From Scatophagus argus (lineage: Eukaryota > Chordata > Actinopteri > Scatophagidae), in assembly GCF_020382885.2 (NCBI RefSeq), contig NC_058503.1, positions 23,676,535-23,740,534 on the forward strand: a stretch of DNA of 64,000 nt, written 5' to 3'. This document shows positions 1 to 10,130 of the stretch, in pieces. Both the position numbers and the translations under genes were made by a program. Under the pieces are notes generated by a model, which did not search any database, was not told the origin of the DNA, and was given only the letters and a program-made list of their open reading frames with translations. Position 1 is the first letter of the stretch, and every line of letters starts with the position of its first letter.

Positions 1-740
1 GAAAAGCTGATTAAAACCAACAGGTGTGGTAAACAGGTCTGAGCAGCTTTTGTCTTGACTTCTCTGCTACTTCGACAGGTTATTATCAGTATCCTGGTGT
101 ATGTAAACAGTATGAAGAGCAAAGGGAGAAGTGCAATGTTTAGCAAAGCAACAACACCAAATATGGATCGTGCTCTTGAACTCACACAATGTAGACTGTA
201 AACTGAATTGTTACACAAAATTCCATCTAATATGGAATTACAGAGTTTCACGTCAGCACTCAGTATTACTGGGACTGCAATCTGACATGCAGGCAGAAGC
301 CAGGCCAAAATGAGGAAAATACTGACAGTTGTTTTCCTCATGATAGCTGGATACTGCAGAGGTTTACATATGGACACATATCTGTCATAAGACATGGCTG
401 CCAACAGTAAGAACTCTGAACCACCTAAAGAGTAATATATGAAAAACTGAAAGAGGCAGGCTGAATAAGATATGATCTGTTTCTCAGATAAAAAGTCAAT
501 CAACAGCTTTGGGTAGATCGCAGTGCTGAAAACGAGAGAGTTGATTAACAGAGCTGCAATGAAAATGTACATGGGCTCATGGAGGTTTTGATGAATCCAG
601 ATGAGATACAAGATGGTGACATTGAAGCAGAGTATTAGAATGTATGCTGTAAACATGATCAAAAAATAAAGATATCTGTATTTGTCCACTTCCACAAGCC
701 CACCAAGAGTTATATAAGTTATATTAAATTCATCATCCAT
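1..740 (-). CDS. Odorant receptor (OR1), C-terminus off window
   Basis: Seven-helix G-protein-coupled odorant receptor of olfactory neurons. The minus strand reads open from an ATG at 740 to the window edge at 1, about 246 codons without a stop. The frame starts MDDEFNITYIT, with an N-glycosylation site at NIT. It carries the OR hallmarks LHEPMYIF in the first intracellular loop/TM2, MSYDRYVSICKPLQY at the end of TM3, and the start of TM6 after KTKAAQTCLPH. TM7 lies beyond the edge, so intactness cannot be judged. It is a close paralogue of the four ORs at 2988, 7780, 12006 and 17910. The start was chosen because the paralogues also begin with MD plus a short glycosylated tail. Odorant receptor family is certain; ligand and subfamily number are not known. 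Confidence 0.93.
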   Translation of the reverse strand, partial: MDDEFNITYITLGGLVEVDKYRYLYFLIMFTAYILILCFNVTILYLIWIHQNLHEPMYIFIAALLINSLVFSTAIYPKLLIDFLSEKQIISYSACLFQFFIYYSLGGSEFLLLAAMSYDRYVSICKPLQYPAIMRKTTVSIFLILAWLLPACQIAVPVILSADVKLCNSILDGILCNNSVYSLHCVSSRARSIFGVVALLNIALLPLLFILFTYTRILIITCRSSREVKTKAAQTCLPHLLVLISF

Positions 741-1094
741 TAATGTTTTCTAAAATAAATGTTTAGCAATAAAGGAGGCAAATTAAGCATCTTATTCATT
801 CACACACTTGTGTGCTCATCATTCAGAAACTGAACTATGTGAATCTGTGGAAAGTTTTTATTTGGTTGCTTCACCCTCCAAGGATCTCATTAAACTGTCC
901 ACCAATCTCAATATTAATATGTAAAGAACTTCAGCAAAAGTTTTGCTTCTTTTATTTGGATGCATGCAGCATTATCTACAACATATACAACACATTATAC
1001 AACATTACACTGTTACATTAAAGCCACTCTGTAAATAGACTAATATTTTATTTTATTTATATTTTCAAATATATCGGTTTAAGAATAAAGAAAA
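741..1094. other. Intergenic, OR1 upstream region
   Basis: AT-rich DNA upstream of OR1 and on its 5' side. I see no conserved open frame, no convincing TATA box and no repeat that I recognise. Confidence 0.5.
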
Positions 1095-1385
1095 AAAAGA
1101 ATCAGCTTTATTGACAGTATATATATTTTTACATACACACACTGAATTTGTCTTCTGCATTTCACCCATCCTTAGTCATATGCCACACCCAGCAAATTGG
1201 GTGCTCAAGGGCACATCAGCCAGTTAATGGAGGGGCATTAATTAATTAATTAATTAATTAATTAATTAATTGTCGCATTAATCACTCCACTACACTAAAA
1301 TTCTTCCTGCCCGTCTGGTGGGGAAATCGAAACAGTGACCCTCCAATCACTGGCTGCTTCTCCGACCTCCAGGCCAAGGCTTGGC
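1095..1385 (-). mobile_element. Degraded tRNA-type SINE-like repeat
   Basis: The plus strand runs from a CAGCTTTATTG-like tail through 'gtgctcaagggcacatcagc' to a segment whose reverse complement looks like a decayed tRNA B box (GTTTCGATTTCC). This order matches the cleaner SINEs at 15099, 34646 and 44231, where the same 'gctcaagggta' core lies between tail and B box. A TTAA/ATTA microsatellite (about 1238-1271) is expanded inside it. It is old and diverged; the family is not named. Confidence 0.45.
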
Positions 1386-1390
1386 CCCTG

Positions 1391-2870
1391 ACTTCCACTG
1401 AAGGGGAATCTTAATGCTAAAATGAGGAGAGTGGAATGTGCAAAAGCCTTGACCAAGCAGTTAGCAAATGTTCACAATATGAATAATATAAAAAAAAACC
1501 ATGCGCAATTAATATCAAGATTTGCAATTAAGATCAAACTTTTGTGTTTATGCAACATGTGCAGTTAGACTTGAGCTGTGCCTGGATGAGCACAGACACA
1601 AAGTAGTCGATCACAGTCAGACCTGAAGGGCTGTGTCAGTGTTGTAATGTGGCCAACAGGCAAGTAGACCTGTAGTAGAGCATACTGTTTGTTAGTTTGT
1701 TAGTTTTACAAAGAAAGAAACAACTTAATGTATTGCATTTAATTTTGAATTTACAAGCAGGCACAAGTGTCAGGATCGGCGTTGCTGCCGACACTAAAAG
1801 AGCAGAACCCCGAAGCAGGGATGTGAGGCTGAGGTCCGAGCAATGGCCTTTATTTAACAAAAATCAAAATCTAAACAAAACAGGCTCACAGTTACTGTGA
1901 CTAGGATCAACGAAAAATCTACAGCAAAAAACTCCTGGCAATGCATAGCAAGACAAAAGGGTTTCCTGGCCTGAACAGAGGACATTCAAACACGTACTGA
2001 CACAGGTGACTGGGAACACAAGGACTAAATAGACCCGACAACGAGACACAGGTGACACACATTAGGAGGGAGAAAGCAATCAAGAAAACCTAAAGCAAAG
2101 CTATGTGAAAACAGGGCGCACAGGGGAAGAGACTATATAGATATATATATCCATCCACAGTACAACACACACGCAGACACTGCAGCTGAAGTTTAACTTC
2201 AAACTGCACAACACGGTTTCATAAAAATACCATTTGATGCACTGCGTTCAGCAACAGACAACACAGTACTAACTGTTGTTCATAAAAGTAATGGTCAAAA
2301 TGAGCAAATGTTTTATGATTTGACATGTATGGCCCCTACAGCAGCTACAACTACAAATCTGTGAACATCACCATCATCGAGCTGTGGAGGCCTGAACCCA
2401 CAGGCATCATTAAGGTTAATGGCTACAGCTGTATTTACAGTGTCTTATCTTATACTTTCCTTTCCTTTTCATTTCCAGTATACTCACTGATTCTCTTGCC
2501 CACAGTGGCCTCAGAAGTCATTGCACCTTTGTATATCCCTATTTGTCGTATCAAAATTTAGGAAAATGGTAAGACAAAAGGGAGAAACCTTTGGAGAGGC
2601 CATTCAAAGAGCTTCAGTTGACATTGACTTGTTTATTTCTGCATATGAAATTAAATCTGTCCCAGGGGTACAAATGTTGTTCCATAGGACAAATCTGGGC
2701 CATGTCCAGGATCCGTGTGGACTGCTCCCTACGTTAGAGTTATTTGCATACTACTTCTGGTGGAAAGTTTAAGAACATCCTTGGAGAGTGAACCAACCTG
2801 ATGAAAAACATTTCACAGGCTGAAGCAGCTCACTTCTGCAATTTCTGCTGATGAGCACATGAATCCCATG
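1391..2870. other. Intergenic between OR1 and OR2, with an unassigned repeat
   Basis: No gene is supported. About 1775-2125 has the composition of a teleost interspersed repeat ('gaggtccgagcaatggcc' then 'tttatttaac', followed by 'acacaggtga' motifs), but I cannot assign its class; an LTR fragment or a non-autonomous DNA element are both possible. An octamer ATTTGCAT lies at about 2747-2754, some 235 bp before the OR2 start. Confidence 0.35.
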
Positions 2871-2891
2871 CAGGAGACATGTTACTGCAAT
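2869..2891 (+). promoter_or_regulatory. Block shared by OR2 and OR5 5' flanks
   Basis: The stretch around TGCAGGAGACATGTTACTGC lies about 119 bp before the OR2 ATG. OR5 has TGCAGGAGACACATCACTGC about 114 bp before its ATG (17796-17818). The surrounding flank is much less alike, so this is a candidate promoter or 5'-UTR element. No function is known to me. Confidence 0.4.
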
Positions 2892-2987
2892 TGCAATATT
2901 CAAAGTTAGACTTAATGTTCAGGGTTTTTTTACACACTCTTCTTATATCTGCACTTTTCAATCAATATTTCATGTATGTATCTGTTG

Positions 2988-3914
2988 ATGGATAACAGAG
3001 TAAATGTAACATACATAACTCTTGATGGGTACGTGGATTTGTACAAATACAGATATCTTTATTTTGTCATCATGTTCACAGCTTATATTCTAATAATCTG
3101 CAGTAATTCTACTGTTGTGTATCTCATCTGGATTCATCAAAACCTCCATGAGCCCATGTACATTTTCATTGCAGCTCTGTTAATCAACTCTCTTGTTTTC
3201 AGCACTTTGATCTACCCAAAGCTGTTGATTGACTTTTTATCTGAGAAACAGATCATATCTTATTCAGCCTGCCTCTTTCAGTATTTTATGTTTTACTCTT
3301 TAGGTGGTTCAGAGTTCTTACTGTTGGCAGCCATGTCTTATGACAGATATGTGTCCATATGTAAACCTCTGCAGTATCCAGCTATCATGAGGAAAACAAC
3401 TGTCAGCATCTTTCTGGCTTTAGCTTGGCTTGTGCCTGCATGTGAGCTTGTGGCGTCGTTATCAATGAGCGTTAATAGTAAACTCTGCAGCTTCAACCTG
3501 AATGTCATTTTTTGCAATAACTCAATTTACAAACTTCACTGTGTGACCTCAAGAGCTCAGTCTATTTATGGTGTGTTCATTTTGCTAAATGTTGCACTTT
3601 TTCCTGTGCTCTTTGTACTTTTCACATATGCAAAAATATTTAAAATAACCTATCGAAGTAGCAGAGAAGTCAGGAAAAAAGCTGCAGAGACCTGTTTGCC
3701 TCACCTGTTGGTTTTGATCAACTTTTCTCTGTTGTGCACATATGATGTTATTATAGTCAGACTGGAATCTGATATTCCAAAAATTGCACATTTAATATTG
3801 ACTTTGCAATTGATTTTGTATCATCCTCTCTTTAATCCCATCATATACGGACTGAAAATGAAAGAAATTTCTAAACATCTGAAGAAGTTGTTCCGTCGAG
3901 ACAAAATGAACTGA
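2988..3914 (+). CDS. Odorant receptor (OR2), intact
   Basis: Intronless odorant receptor of 308 residues, the usual OR length, expected in the ciliary membrane of olfactory neurons coupling to G-olf. Visible motifs are the glycosylation site NVT near the N-terminus, LHEPMYIF after TM1, MSYDRYVSICKPLQY closing TM3, the conserved TM3 cysteine region (SACLFQ), KKAAETCLPH before TM6, and NPIIYG in TM7. An in-frame ATG also lies at 2976 (MYLL), but the start at 2988 (MDNRVN) lines up with the MD starts of its paralogues. From 3303 to 3929 the DNA is identical by eye to OR5 at 18225-18851, and the identity stops about 15 bp past the stop codon. Ligand unknown. Confidence 0.95.
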   Translation: MDNRVNVTYITLDGYVDLYKYRYLYFVIMFTAYILIICSNSTVVYLIWIHQNLHEPMYIFIAALLINSLVFSTLIYPKLLIDFLSEKQIISYSACLFQYFMFYSLGGSEFLLLAAMSYDRYVSICKPLQYPAIMRKTTVSIFLALAWLVPACELVASLSMSVNSKLCSFNLNVIFCNNSIYKLHCVTSRAQSIYGVFILLNVALFPVLFVLFTYAKIFKITYRSSREVRKKAAETCLPHLLVLINFSLLCTYDVIIVRLESDIPKIAHLILTLQLILYHPLFNPIIYGLKMKEISKHLKKLFRRDKMN

Positions 3915-4425
3915 TGTTATCAACCCTGATGAGAGATGGGATTTCTTGGGTTATTTTAGAGATTCAATGTTGTAATGTGTTTTCATAACAGTAAAGTCCA
4001 CTGTCTGCTGCAGTAGTGTGTTCACTAATTAATTTTCTACAATATCTCGATATCTAACTTCAGCGTCCTGTGAAACACAAGATTGATCCTGTGATGTGAT
4101 CCGGTGTTTCATTTCTCTTTAAATTAACTCTATAAATACAGAAACCTATAAAGGATATATTACATACGGTAACTTGAACTAAGAGCTGAAATCTTACTGC
4201 AGTTTCTTTGGCCTCTCTGTTAACTTTAACATCACTGCATGGCTTCTCACCTGTAACATTAGTGAACCGCAAACACAGAATCAGTGCTGAAGGACTGGGA
4301 CTCTTTAATCTGGATTAATATTCCAGAGAACATCAAATCAGCTAGTTTAGCATCTCTGTGGAAATCATTTCTGACATCATTCATTTACCACAATGATGCC
4401 CAACTTTTAAATTGTTTATTTTGCT
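3915..4425. other. Intergenic, no gene seen
   Basis: AT-rich flank 3' of OR2. I see no open frame with recognisable similarity and no repeat I can name. Confidence 0.5.
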
Positions 4426-6165
4426 TAAGAATTCAATTCAATTCAATTCAATTTTATTTAAAGTGTCAATTCAGAATAGAGTTATCTCAAGACACTTTAC
4501 AGGTGCGCAAACAATTCATTCAAAAAAAAAAAAAAAAAAAGATAAGAGAATCAGAGAGAATCAGGTCCCAGGGCAAAACCCCACACTGAGTCAGCATTTG
4601 GCCACAGTGGAGACGAAAAACTTCCTTTAACAGGCAGAAACCTCCAGCAGAACCAGACTCAGTGTAGACGGCCTTCTGCTGTGACCGCCTGGGAGGGAGA
4701 GGGGGGAGAGGAGAGACAGGAGAGGGGGAGACAGGAGAGGGGGAGAGGAGAGAGAGGAGAGACAGGAGAGGGGGAGAGACAGGAGAGGGGGAGAGGAGAG
4801 ACAGGAGAGGGGGGAGAGGAGAGAGAGGAGAGACAGGAGAGGGAGGGAGGAGGAGAGACAGGAGAGGGGGAGAGACAGGAGAGGGGGGAGAGGAGAGACA
4901 GGGAGATGGAGAGAGACAGGAGAGGGGGAGATAGAGAGAAAATGGAGAGGGAGAGGAGAGACAGGGAGGATAGAGAGAACAGTGCAAAGCAATAGCAGCA
5001 GGATCTGGGCAGGGCCATGGATAGGGTTCTGGATCCAACAGCACTATCAGTGCAGTAGGCAGGGCCATAGAGGGCTCAGGATCCAGCAGCGGTACCAGGC
5101 CTCAGGAGGGCGGGGTAAGAGATTCTGGATCCAGCAACATGCTCCGGAAGTGCTAAGGAAAGATGGAGCACTAGAGCTCTGGGGGAGAGGACGAGTTAGT
5201 GCTGTACCAGTGATGGGACATAATGAGTGAGTCCCCCTGCTCTGAAAGTTCAGTGTCTGAGGATCTCCCCCAGCTATCTAAACCTATGGCAGCACAGCTA
5301 GGGGTTGGTCTAACTATAGGCTTTGTCAAAAAGGAGGATTTTAAGTCTACACTTAAACATAGAGAGGGTGTCTGTCGTCTGAACTGAGGCTGGTAATTGG
5401 TTCCACAGAAGAGGAGCTTGATAACTGAAGGCCCTGGCTCCATATTTACATTTGGAAAATCGTGGACATTCGCTAACACAAGGTCTAGGGTGTGGCTGAA
5501 GCAGTGAGTGGGTTCATGCACACATTGTTTCTAGTATGGAATTGAATGCAGTAGCCAAGCTATCATTAACCACATCTACGTGGATGTTAAAGTCACCAAT
5601 AATTATAACTTTATCTGATTTAAGGACCAGGCTTGACAGGAACTCCAAAAATTCAGATAAAAATTCAGAGTATGGGCCTGGAGGACGGTATAATACAGCA
5701 AATAAGACCAGCTGACCTGTCCTACAGGTGGGATGAGACAGACTAAGAACAAGGCTTTCAAATGAGTTATAGCCTGTGTTTGGTCTAGTAGAGATGGATA
5801 AATAAGAGTCAAAGATCGCTGCAACCCCACCTCCTGGACCAGAGCATCGAGGGTCATTAACGTTAATATGGCTAGGTGGGGTAGCCTCATTCAAGGACAC
5901 GTAATCATCCTTAGACAGCCAGCTGAAACCTGGCTAGACAAAACAGATCAATCTTTTTATCTGATATGAGCTCATTAATAAGAACAGCTTTTGAGGACAG
6001 GGACCGGATATTCAACAGTCCACATTTAATTCTCCTATCCGGTACAATAATGGCAGAGCGGCTAATTTTAATCAGATTATCTTGAACAGCTCCTCTACTA
6101 CGTACATTAGTTTTAGGTCAAAAGCGTTCAAAACCAACACATTTGGATATATCTGGTTTTAACTG
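4426..6165 (-). mobile_element. LINE (CR1/L2/Rex1 type) with its reverse transcriptase missing
   Basis: Read on the minus strand, about 6165-5420 encodes the start of an AP-endonuclease domain: [18 protein letters not shown], then GPGGGVAAIF, YRPPGPYSEF, the catalytic-type GDFNIHVD, and a C-terminal THCFSHTLDLVL. There is a frameshift near 5515-5520 and further decay near 5900-5930. The element then jumps at about 5440 into a body that is a common teleost repeat ('ggttccacagaagaggagc', 'ggcaaaaccccacactgagt'). It ends at 4430-4450 in tandem AATTC units, a tail typical of this LINE group. No reverse transcriptase lies between, so this is an internally deleted copy. The stretch 4680-4980 is a purine-rich (GGAGA-type) expansion inside it. 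Confidence 0.65.
4681..4980. repeat. Purine-rich GGAGAGACAGGAG minisatellite
   Basis: About 300 bp of almost pure purine on the plus strand, built from variants of 'ggagagacaggagaggg'. It lies inside the LINE-derived repeat. Open frames on both strands here (proline/serine-rich or glutamate/arginine-rich) follow from the composition and are not genes. Confidence 0.85.
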
Positions 6166-6515
6166 GACACAAAGAGTATGAAGAATTATAAAGTAAAAAA
6201 GTAACCAGTAAATAAAGTGATGAGACAAACGTAGTGGAGTACCTCATCTTTGTACTGAAGTACAGTTGTTGAGCAAATGTACTTGGTCACACTCCACCAT
6301 TGCACAGAACCCCAGTTTCCTTTTCAGTGTCACCCACAGCACATCTAACTTATGAACATAAGTTGCAAAGTGCTTTCACTGCACATAAACTAAGCCTGGA
6401 ATGTCACTCGAAAATAGCTCAGAAGTGCCCTCATCTCAGGCCCTTCAGCCACGCACAGGAACAGCCGAAATAAACCTTCTGCGGCCAGTTATCCACCAAC
6501 GCATCACGAGATCCA
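6166..6515. other. Intergenic, no gene seen
   Basis: Short stretch between the two LINE fragments. No coding frame or recognisable element. Confidence 0.4.
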
Positions 6516-7080
6516 GAGTTCCTCAGGGCTCAGGATGTCGTGGGGTCGTTGGCTGTGGAACCCGACCAGCTTGTGGCGTTGGAAGGGGCGTGGGAGTTTG
6601 TCCAACCAGTCCTGCATGTGTTTTGTGAATATGGAAAAGGCTTACAGTCGGCTTACAAACAATACCCCTCGGGGTATTATGTCGAGGGCCTCTACAGGAA
6701 TACGGGCAAGATGGCCTATTGATACGGGCCATTTGACCTCTGTGTTGTCGGAGTGAGAACTTGATTTGCATTGGACAGGGCTGTCCGTAGTCACTCGTTC
6801 TGTTCAGAATTCTTATAGAAATTATTTCTAGGTGCAGCCAAGTAGCAGAGAGTGTCGCTTTCGGTGGGCCTTTGGATTTCATTCCTGCTTTTTGCGGATG
6901 ATGCAGTCCTGTTAGCGTCATCGAACAGTGACCTCCGGCTCTCACTTTGATGGTCTGTAGCTGAGCGTGAAGAGGCGGGGATCAGCACCTCTAACTCTGA
7001 GGCCATGATTGTCAGACAGGAAAGGCTGGATTGCCCACTCCAGGCCAGACAGTGGCTTGTTGAGTTTGATGCTGATACAA
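6516..7080 (+). mobile_element. Decayed Rex3-like LINE reverse-transcriptase fragment
   Basis: On the plus strand, broken frames match the reverse transcriptase of the teleost Rex3 LINE (RTE-related): 'GRWLWNPTSLWRWKGRGS' in one frame, 'VFCEYGKGL' in another, 'GQGCP' with 'LFRILIEIISRCSQ', then an ADDAVLL-type site as 'FCG*CSPV', and 'SNSEAMIV'. Frameshifts and stops are numerous, so it is long dead. Its 3' part from 6663 on is inside the left arm of the inverted duplication; the 5' part (6516-6662) lies outside and is absent from the right arm. Confidence 0.6.
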
Positions 7081-8827
7081 AGCAGGCAATATTCACCTCC
7101 AATCTCCAGATGGGTTTTGGCCATCCCGTTGTCATGGATCCATGATCTCCAATCAAACAGGAAAACAACTTTGACTTTTGGAATGAGGAGAAAAGCAAAT
7201 TCTGGTGTTAGAATTGACAAATTAAGACAATAAAAAGTAGAACCTTGCATAAAGTAGCACATGTGCATCCATTTCCACAGCACTTCAGATATTATGGCAA
7301 TATTTATGGATTAGTCCTTCTTGTATACACCCATATGAAATGAAACAACACAAAGAGAAACAGAATAAGGAAGAGGCTCATTTGTGTAGGAAATAAAGTA
7401 CATTTCCATAGCTATAAACACTGAATTTAATTATGTGCCCAATCATTGTTTGTCCCAGTCAAGCAGGTGAAGGAAGGCTTTTGGTTTCAGGGCTCCAAAG
7501 TTTTACAAAGTTGGTCATATGTTATTGTTTATTTTGGTCAAGAGTTTAATGAGGTCCATGGAGGGTCACGTGATCTGATTAAAACATTTCACACACACTT
7601 TTGGACCTTTAACGATATACAAGAACAAACAGCTTTATAAAGTCAGATAACACTGAATGAATATTCAAATACTGATTATATGGTAAGTCAGTTTTCCAAG
7701 TGAGACTTCTTTACTCAATTCAAACACGTTATTTCGCCATATTATTTTGTCATTTAACTGATTATTTTTGACATTTGAAATGGACAAAGAATTAAATTTC
7801 ACACATATAACTCTGAGTGGGTATGTAGAAGTAGAAAAATACCGCTATGTTTACTTTGTGATTATATTTACTATATATATTCTAATAATTTGCTGTAATT
7901 CCACTGTTGTATGCCTCATTGTGATTCGCCCAAACCTCCATGAGCCCATGTACATTTTCATTGCAGCTTTACTATTCAACTCTCTTCTTTTCAGCACTGT
8001 GATCTACCCAAAGCTGTTGATTGACTTTTTATCACAGAAACAGGTCATTTCACACCCGCTGTGCCACTTTCAGTTTTTTATGTTTTATTCTTTAGGTGGT
8101 TCAGATTTCTTACTGTTGGCAGCCATGTCTTATGACAGATATGTGTCCATATGTAAACCTCTGCAGTATCCAGCTATCATGAGGAAAACAACTGTCAGTA
8201 TTTTCTTGATGTTGGCTTGGCTTACACCTGCTTGTCAGGTTGCAGTGTCAGTTGTGCTGAGTTCAAACAGAAAAATCTGTAACTTTACTTTGAAAGGAAT
8301 TTTTTGCAACAATTTGATTTACAAACTCCACTGTGAGAGCTCAACAGCCCTATCTGTGTATGGTGTGCTCATTTTGCTCAATGTTGTATTTTTTCCTCTG
8401 CTCTTCATACTGTTCACCTACACAAAGATACTCATAATATCCTACAGAAGTTGTAGAGAAGTCAGGAAAAAAGCTGCAGAGACCTGTTTGCCTCACCTGA
8501 TAGTTTTAATCAACTTTTCATTGTTGTGTTTTTATGACATTCTCATACTCAGACTGGAATCTGATATTCCAAAAACTGCACGTTTAATATTGACTTTACA
8601 ACTGATTTTGTATCATCCTCTCTTTAATCCAATCATATATGGACTGAAAATGAAAGAAATATGGAAACATCTGAAGATGTTGTTCTGTTAAGTGTGCTCT
8701 GTTGTATCCACACTGACAAATAACTGACAAGTTCTAATCATGTTTACTAATTTGTGTTGTCCTTGAAAACCGTTTTTAATGCTTTGCTTTGATCACTGAT
8801 GTAAAGAGTCAGCTTCAGCAATGTTCA
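6663..8827 (+). repeat. Left arm of 2,165-bp inverted duplication
   Basis: Reverse-complement partner of 11870-14034; paired positions add up to 20,697 throughout with no gap. It contains the 3' part of the Rex3-like fragment, the OR3 5' flank and all of OR3. By eye about four mismatches lie in the outer 200 bp, about 17 lie in one 120-bp tract inside the OR, and the remainder looks identical. Confidence 0.93.
7780..8691 (+). CDS. Odorant receptor (OR3), intact, in inverted-repeat arm
   Basis: Intronless odorant receptor of 303 residues with N-glycosylation site NFT, LHEPMYIF, MSYDRYVSICKPLQY, KKAAETCLPH and NPIIYG in the expected order across seven hydrophobic segments. The ATG at 7780 (MDKELNF) fits the paralogues; four upstream in-frame codons begin with TTG and are not a start. 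The protein is identical to OR4 except in a short stretch around TM2-TM3, where OR3 reads SQKQVISHPLCHFQFF and OR4 reads SEKQIISYSACLFQWF. It shares 92 bp of DNA exactly with all four sister genes over TM3 and the second loop (8107-8198). Ligand unknown. Confidence 0.95.
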   Translation: MDKELNFTHITLSGYVEVEKYRYVYFVIIFTIYILIICCNSTVVCLIVIRPNLHEPMYIFIAALLFNSLLFSTVIYPKLLIDFLSQKQVISHPLCHFQFFMFYSLGGSDFLLLAAMSYDRYVSICKPLQYPAIMRKTTVSIFLMLAWLTPACQVAVSVVLSSNRKICNFTLKGIFCNNLIYKLHCESSTALSVYGVLILLNVVFFPLLFILFTYTKILIISYRSCREVRKKAAETCLPHLIVLINFSLLCFYDILILRLESDIPKTARLILTLQLILYHPLFNPIIYGLKMKEIWKHLKMLFC

Positions 8828-9355
8828 CCAGTTCAGTCAAGTTTCATTGTTTATTGTTTCATATTTTCTTTATCTGACAGGCCAAAGCAGAACCTTCACA
8901 TTCAGTAACAGTAACATTCACATGAGGAACATTTTCTCTTGTTGTATTAAAGACCATAATGGCCATCAAGTGGAGCTAAACATTTTGAAAAGTCAACACA
9001 ATAAGATAAATTTATGTTGATGGTCAATGTTTAAAGTCTTAAGTCTTGAAAACAAAAGCTATGACTGTATTTTGCAGATTTCTTTCGTGTAATTTGTCAA
9101 TATATGGAATTTGCACAGATGAAATACTTTCAGTAACAATGATTTTTATTTTGTTTCCTAAAAACAGGTTTCGGGGGTAACTTTAAAAATTGATGTTAAC
9201 ACAGTTTCTAATAACCTTTAATGAAAATGTAGTCAGTAACCTAATCCAAGTATGATTCAAGCATACTGATGTGCTGGGAATAATCATCATTGATGTTTCT
9301 GAGGTCGCTGAGAGTTTTCAGTCCTTCAGCATCATGCCCTCTCACTCAGGTGACC
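8828..9355. other. Spacer of the inverted repeat, inner left edge
   Basis: No gene. Positions 8828-9000 (173 bp) have no counterpart in the right arm, but 9001-9027 ('ataagataaatttatgttga' and following) again resembles the reverse complement of the DNA just inside the right arm (about 11844-11869), with two mismatches. Confidence 0.5.
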
Positions 9356-9364
9356 CAGGGTTGA

Positions 9365-9625
9365 TCAGGCCATGGCTTGTGTCCCAGCAGCATTGGCCCA
9401 CGGGTCACCCCTCTTAATCCAAAGCCATCCGGAGGCCCCCCCAGTAGCCTCTATGATGGACTTGATAGCTGTCCCAGTTATACCAAGTAGAGTGTAGACC
9501 TTGCACAGTGAGCAGCTGGCAATGCCTCTACACCCTATGGCAACTGGCTCACATTAAGCCCTCCAGCAGGGGTCCACCAGCTCCTGGTACTCGGACTTGT
9601 TTCTGTTCATGTGCCTCCTCTACAT
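9365..9625 (-). mobile_element. C-terminal fragment of an RLE-type LINE
   Basis: On the minus strand the frame reads NRNKSEYQELVDPCWRA, a stop, then CEPVAIGCRGIA, KVYTLLGITGTAIKSII and SGWLWIKRGDPWANAAGTQ, ending at a stop near 9372. This resembles the end of the polyprotein of LINEs that use a restriction-like endonuclease (R2/R4/NeSL/Rex6 group). At least one internal stop shows it is dead. The exact family would need a database comparison. Confidence 0.5.
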
Positions 9626-9904
9626 GGTCCTTCCACAGAACTTTTAGCACAAAAAGTATCACCTGCGACATAAGCGAGTGATGCAAGCACCACATCTGAC
9701 CTCAATGAACCTGTTGTCACATGGTTGGGAAACTTCAGCTGTGTCGAGTCCCAGATCCCAGTCTGATGCTGTAGCGAGCAGTCCTAGTCCGAGTCTGGAA
9801 CAAGATTCTGTGTCGGTGAAGTCTGTGAGATCACCCACCACAGGGGTCGGTGTCACAATACCCCAACAGTATTACAGCTCATCAAATAGGCACAAAATAT
9901 AATC

Positions 9905-10130
9905 GATGGAATTTGTGCATGGAGAGAAATGTACTTTTTTTTGTGACTCTGCACGACTATCTTTCATGCTTGTGCCACATTTCCTTGACTGAATGAAACA
10001 CTACATGTATAAACTGTAGATATTATATCGCACACTTGCTGCTTACTGCACTTTGTTGCCTTGTACTTGTTACATGTGTAATGACAATAAATTTGAATCT
10101 ACTTGAATCTAATCTAATCTAAAATATCAA
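9905..10130 (+). mobile_element. LINE-type 3' tail
   Basis: The run 'ttactgcactttgttgcc' followed by 'gtaatgacaataaatttgaa' and AATCT repeats (about 10090-10125) is a 3' end common to teleost LINEs of the CR1/Rex1 type. No coding part is attached. It ends in the same AATCT pentamer that is expanded at 15329. Confidence 0.45.

Noticed and set aside
6791-7283. Open frames of 113 and 135 codons present in both arms
   Set aside because: They lie antisense to the Rex3-like fragment and are present in both arms only because the arms are duplicates; no family resemblance.
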